The notes under the pieces are model-generated. The model saw nothing but the letters and a program-made list of their open reading frames with translations. It made no database searches and was not told the DNA's origin. Positions 39,858-41,409 of a DNA stretch of 41,409 nt are shown in pieces. Within the stretch, counting starts at the first letter, position 1; the number at the start of each line of letters is the position of its first letter. Position numbers and translations under genes: made by a program. Source of the stretch: an uncultured Bacteroidales bacterium. GTDB lineage: Bacteria; Bacteroidota; Bacteroidia; Bacteroidales; F082. Where the stretch lies: contig ONKQ01000024.1 in NCBI GenBank assembly GCA_900318465.1, forward strand, positions 1-41,409, in the 5' to 3' direction.

Positions 39858-41409
39858 TTATCGCGACGGTGTTGCCGTAAGAATATCCCCCGACCTCGAA
39901 AGCTTAATATGAGCCTGAGCGAAATCTATATAATTACCATCAGAGATGGAGAGGAAGTCTAAAAAGTTGGTCAATTCAAAATCCTCGAGATATACTTTCG
40001 TAGCGTTCATAAAAGTGCCGATCTCATCAGTTCCGGCGTGAATCATTTGCACACTATTGATGGTGTTCTTGATGGTCACATTCGAGCAGGAGCCGTCAGA
40101 GCCTTTGCCGATAGCGGTTATCGCATCACTACCCGACGTGGCCGTGACAGTGCCACCGCTGATGGTGATATCACCGCAGGAGCCATCTGTACCAGAGCCG
40201 ATGCCAGGAGCACCATAGCCGCCGTATACACCATTGTTTGAACCTGTGGCATTGACGGTACCTCCGTTGATGGTGATGTTGCCAACTGATCCCTTGTTAG
40301 CGGAGCCGATGCCTGCACCGCCGGTATTACCAAAGGCGTTGACGGTACCGGCGAAGGTGCTGGAAATCTCGATGGTACCATGGGATTCTTTATAACCAGA
40401 ACCGATGCCTGCACTTTGATAACCACCCGTAGCATTGATAGTGCCAGCGGTGCCAGTGATTACAATGTTGCCGCTGGACTCTCTATTATTGCCACCGATG
40501 CCAGCGGCGTATTGTCCGCCCGTGGCATCTAGGCTGCCATTGCTGCTGATGGTCAGCGTTTTGTTTGCAGGCACATAGATACCTGCTTTTTCATTGCCGC
40601 CAATCATAGTGCTTGTACCTGAAAGCGTGATGTTGGCACTGCCCTGAAGGGTGAGGCCTGGGTAGTCGTAACTGCTAAAGCCTTGACCATTGATGGTAGC
40701 GTCGTGCAAGGTAACATTGGCGCCATCAGCTATGAATACTTGAACAGTATTGACAGCAAGTGTGCCAGTAATAGTCATACCATCGGTGGCAGTGGCATAA
40801 CCGTATGGCTCCTCACCAGTAAGTGTTGAGAGGTTGCCATTCCAAACTGGGGTGTTCACGGCCAATTCAAGACCAGAATTTAAGAATTGGTTCATTCCTA
40901 TTCCACCTTCAATAGCGGGGCGCGTACCAATGTAAGAATGGTCGTCTGAATAAGCATCGCCAGCCTCAACAACTTCTTGGGGAAGCACGATGGCCCACTT
41001 TACGGCAGGGGTTTCAGCAGTGCCACTTCCGCCCGCCATTTTAATCACACCATCATCGGTTTGGCTGTAGCTGAAGCCGTTGTCGTGTTCGTCGTCTATG
41101 GTCGCAAAATTAACGCTCACCGTGTTGTTCATTCCAGTGATGCAAATAGGTGCCGTGGAAGGCGTGATCACGTTGAACTTCATGATGGAAACCTTGTTCT
41201 GCAACTTGGCCGAGTAAGAAGTATTGGTGGTTGTGAAAGGCTCGTTTGAAGGGCTGTAGGAAATCACGGGGTATTTTGTGGTTTGGTCGGAAATGACCAC
41301 CGTGGCAGTGTTGCCGTCAACAGTCGGTTCAAATCCCACGCCACCGAGGAAGTAGAAATGCAGGTGCTCATCATCCACAGTCTCGGAAATGTTCACCGTG
41401 CCGCCGAAA
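39858..41409 (-). CDS. Second beta-helical repeat lipoprotein (5' end outside window)
   Basis: The frame is open to the window edge, and FGGTVNISETVDDEHLHFYFLGG aligns with FEGTVNIETVVSGEKLHFYMLGG of the protein at 37134-39128, so the true start lies beyond. The visible 517 residues hold the fimbrillin-like part (NKVSIMKFNVITPSTAPICITGMNNTVSVNF) and then beta-helical units (GNIVITGTAGTINATGGYQSAGIGSGYKES and similar). The C-terminus has a non-repeated cap (MNATKVYLEDFELTNFLDFLSISDGNYIDF). It is a paralogue of the downstream lipoprotein with a different C-terminus. Between the two lie a hairpin, the remnant repeat and a new promoter, so they are separate transcription units. Confidence 0.8.
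   Translation of the reverse strand, partial: FGGTVNISETVDDEHLHFYFLGGVGFEPTVDGNTATVVISDQTTKYPVISYSPSNEPFTTTNTSYSAKLQNKVSIMKFNVITPSTAPICITGMNNTVSVNFATIDDEHDNGFSYSQTDDGVIKMAGGSGTAETPAVKWAIVLPQEVVEAGDAYSDDHSYIGTRPAIEGGIGMNQFLNSGLELAVNTPVWNGNLSTLTGEEPYGYATATDGMTITGTLAVNTVQVFIADGANVTLHDATINGQGFSSYDYPGLTLQGSANITLSGTSTMIGGNEKAGIYVPANKTLTISSNGSLDATGGQYAAGIGGNNRESSGNIVITGTAGTINATGGYQSAGIGSGYKESHGTIEISSTFAGTVNAFGNTGGAGIGSANKGSVGNITINGGTVNATGSNNGVYGGYGAPGIGSGTDGSCGDITISGGTVTATSGSDAITAIGKGSDGSCSNVTIKNTINSVQMIHAGTDEIGTFMNATKVYLEDFELTNFLDFLSISDGNYIDFAQAHIKLSRSGDILTATPSR

Noticed and set aside
39577-39912. Plus-strand frame of 111 codons
   Set aside because: It crosses a hairpin, a 20-bp duplication and the end of the opposite-strand lipoprotein gene, and has no protein-like composition.

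Overview
The window looks like a piece of a Bacteroidales chromosome (Prevotella/Bacteroides-like, probably gut or oral, roughly half GC). The evidence is TAnnTTTG-type -7 promoter boxes in front of many genes, weak Shine-Dalgarno sequences, a C10 (streptopain-like) protease with a type IX secretion sorting domain, Bacteroidetes-type lipoproteins with beta-helical repeats, and the sigma-54 activator/LptE/TPR/SecG neighbourhood. No tRNA, rRNA, integrase, complete insertion sequence or CRISPR array was seen.

Layout. 1-69: start of a secreted protein that leaves the window. 346-2118: membrane-anchored TPR regulator. 2209-3803: a secreted CarboxypepD_reg-like protein and ComF, separated by an imperfect palindrome whose end contains the comF start codon. 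3894-9811: a proteolysis block with two secreted C1 (PepC/bleomycin-hydrolase type) peptidases flanking a DUF4160/DUF2442 pair, then the large C10 peptidase. 9911-12723: a Xaa-Pro aminopeptidase, a lipoprotein, an XRE regulator and a DUF2975 membrane protein. 12996-13481: a YafQ-type toxin-antitoxin pair. 13535-14827: a DUF4143 AAA ATPase with an upstream tandem repeat array. 15098-17566: pheT. 17665-20598: sigma-54 activator, lptE, a TPR protein and secG. 20696-23563: acyl-activating ligase, acyl carrier protein and GNAT acyltransferase. 23606-26521: a DUF1905 protein, a PIF1-like helicase with HRDC domain, and Bcp. 26726-30895: Wza-, Wzc- and Wzb-like capsule export and tyrosine phosphorylation genes with no glycosyltransferases beside them. 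30911-32887: Zn/Cd/Co-type P-type ATPase. 33087-35576: MMPL/RND exporter. 35708-36997: a second DUF4143 ATPase, again behind a tandem array. 37134-41409: two paralogous lipoproteins with beta-helical repeats and a small protein with a C-terminal sorting-like tail.

Most notable signal. The two DUF4143 ATPase genes lie about 21 kb apart and in opposite orientation. Each has a tandem array of exactly 23-bp units just upstream of its promoter (five units at 14896-15002, four at 35566-35646). The repeat sequences largely differ, but period, position and orientation are shared. Both proteins keep Walker A/B motifs and a PD-(D/E)XK-like E-x-D...E-x-K signature. This suggests an uncharacterised ATPase/nuclease-like gene family paired with dedicated spacerless arrays.

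Other structure includes imperfect palindromes built of short repeated words, a 24-bp repeat inserted in frame into two genes, a word-repeat insertion next to the P-type ATPase hinge motif, and a 138-bp inverted-repeat element inside the DUF2975/XRE operon.
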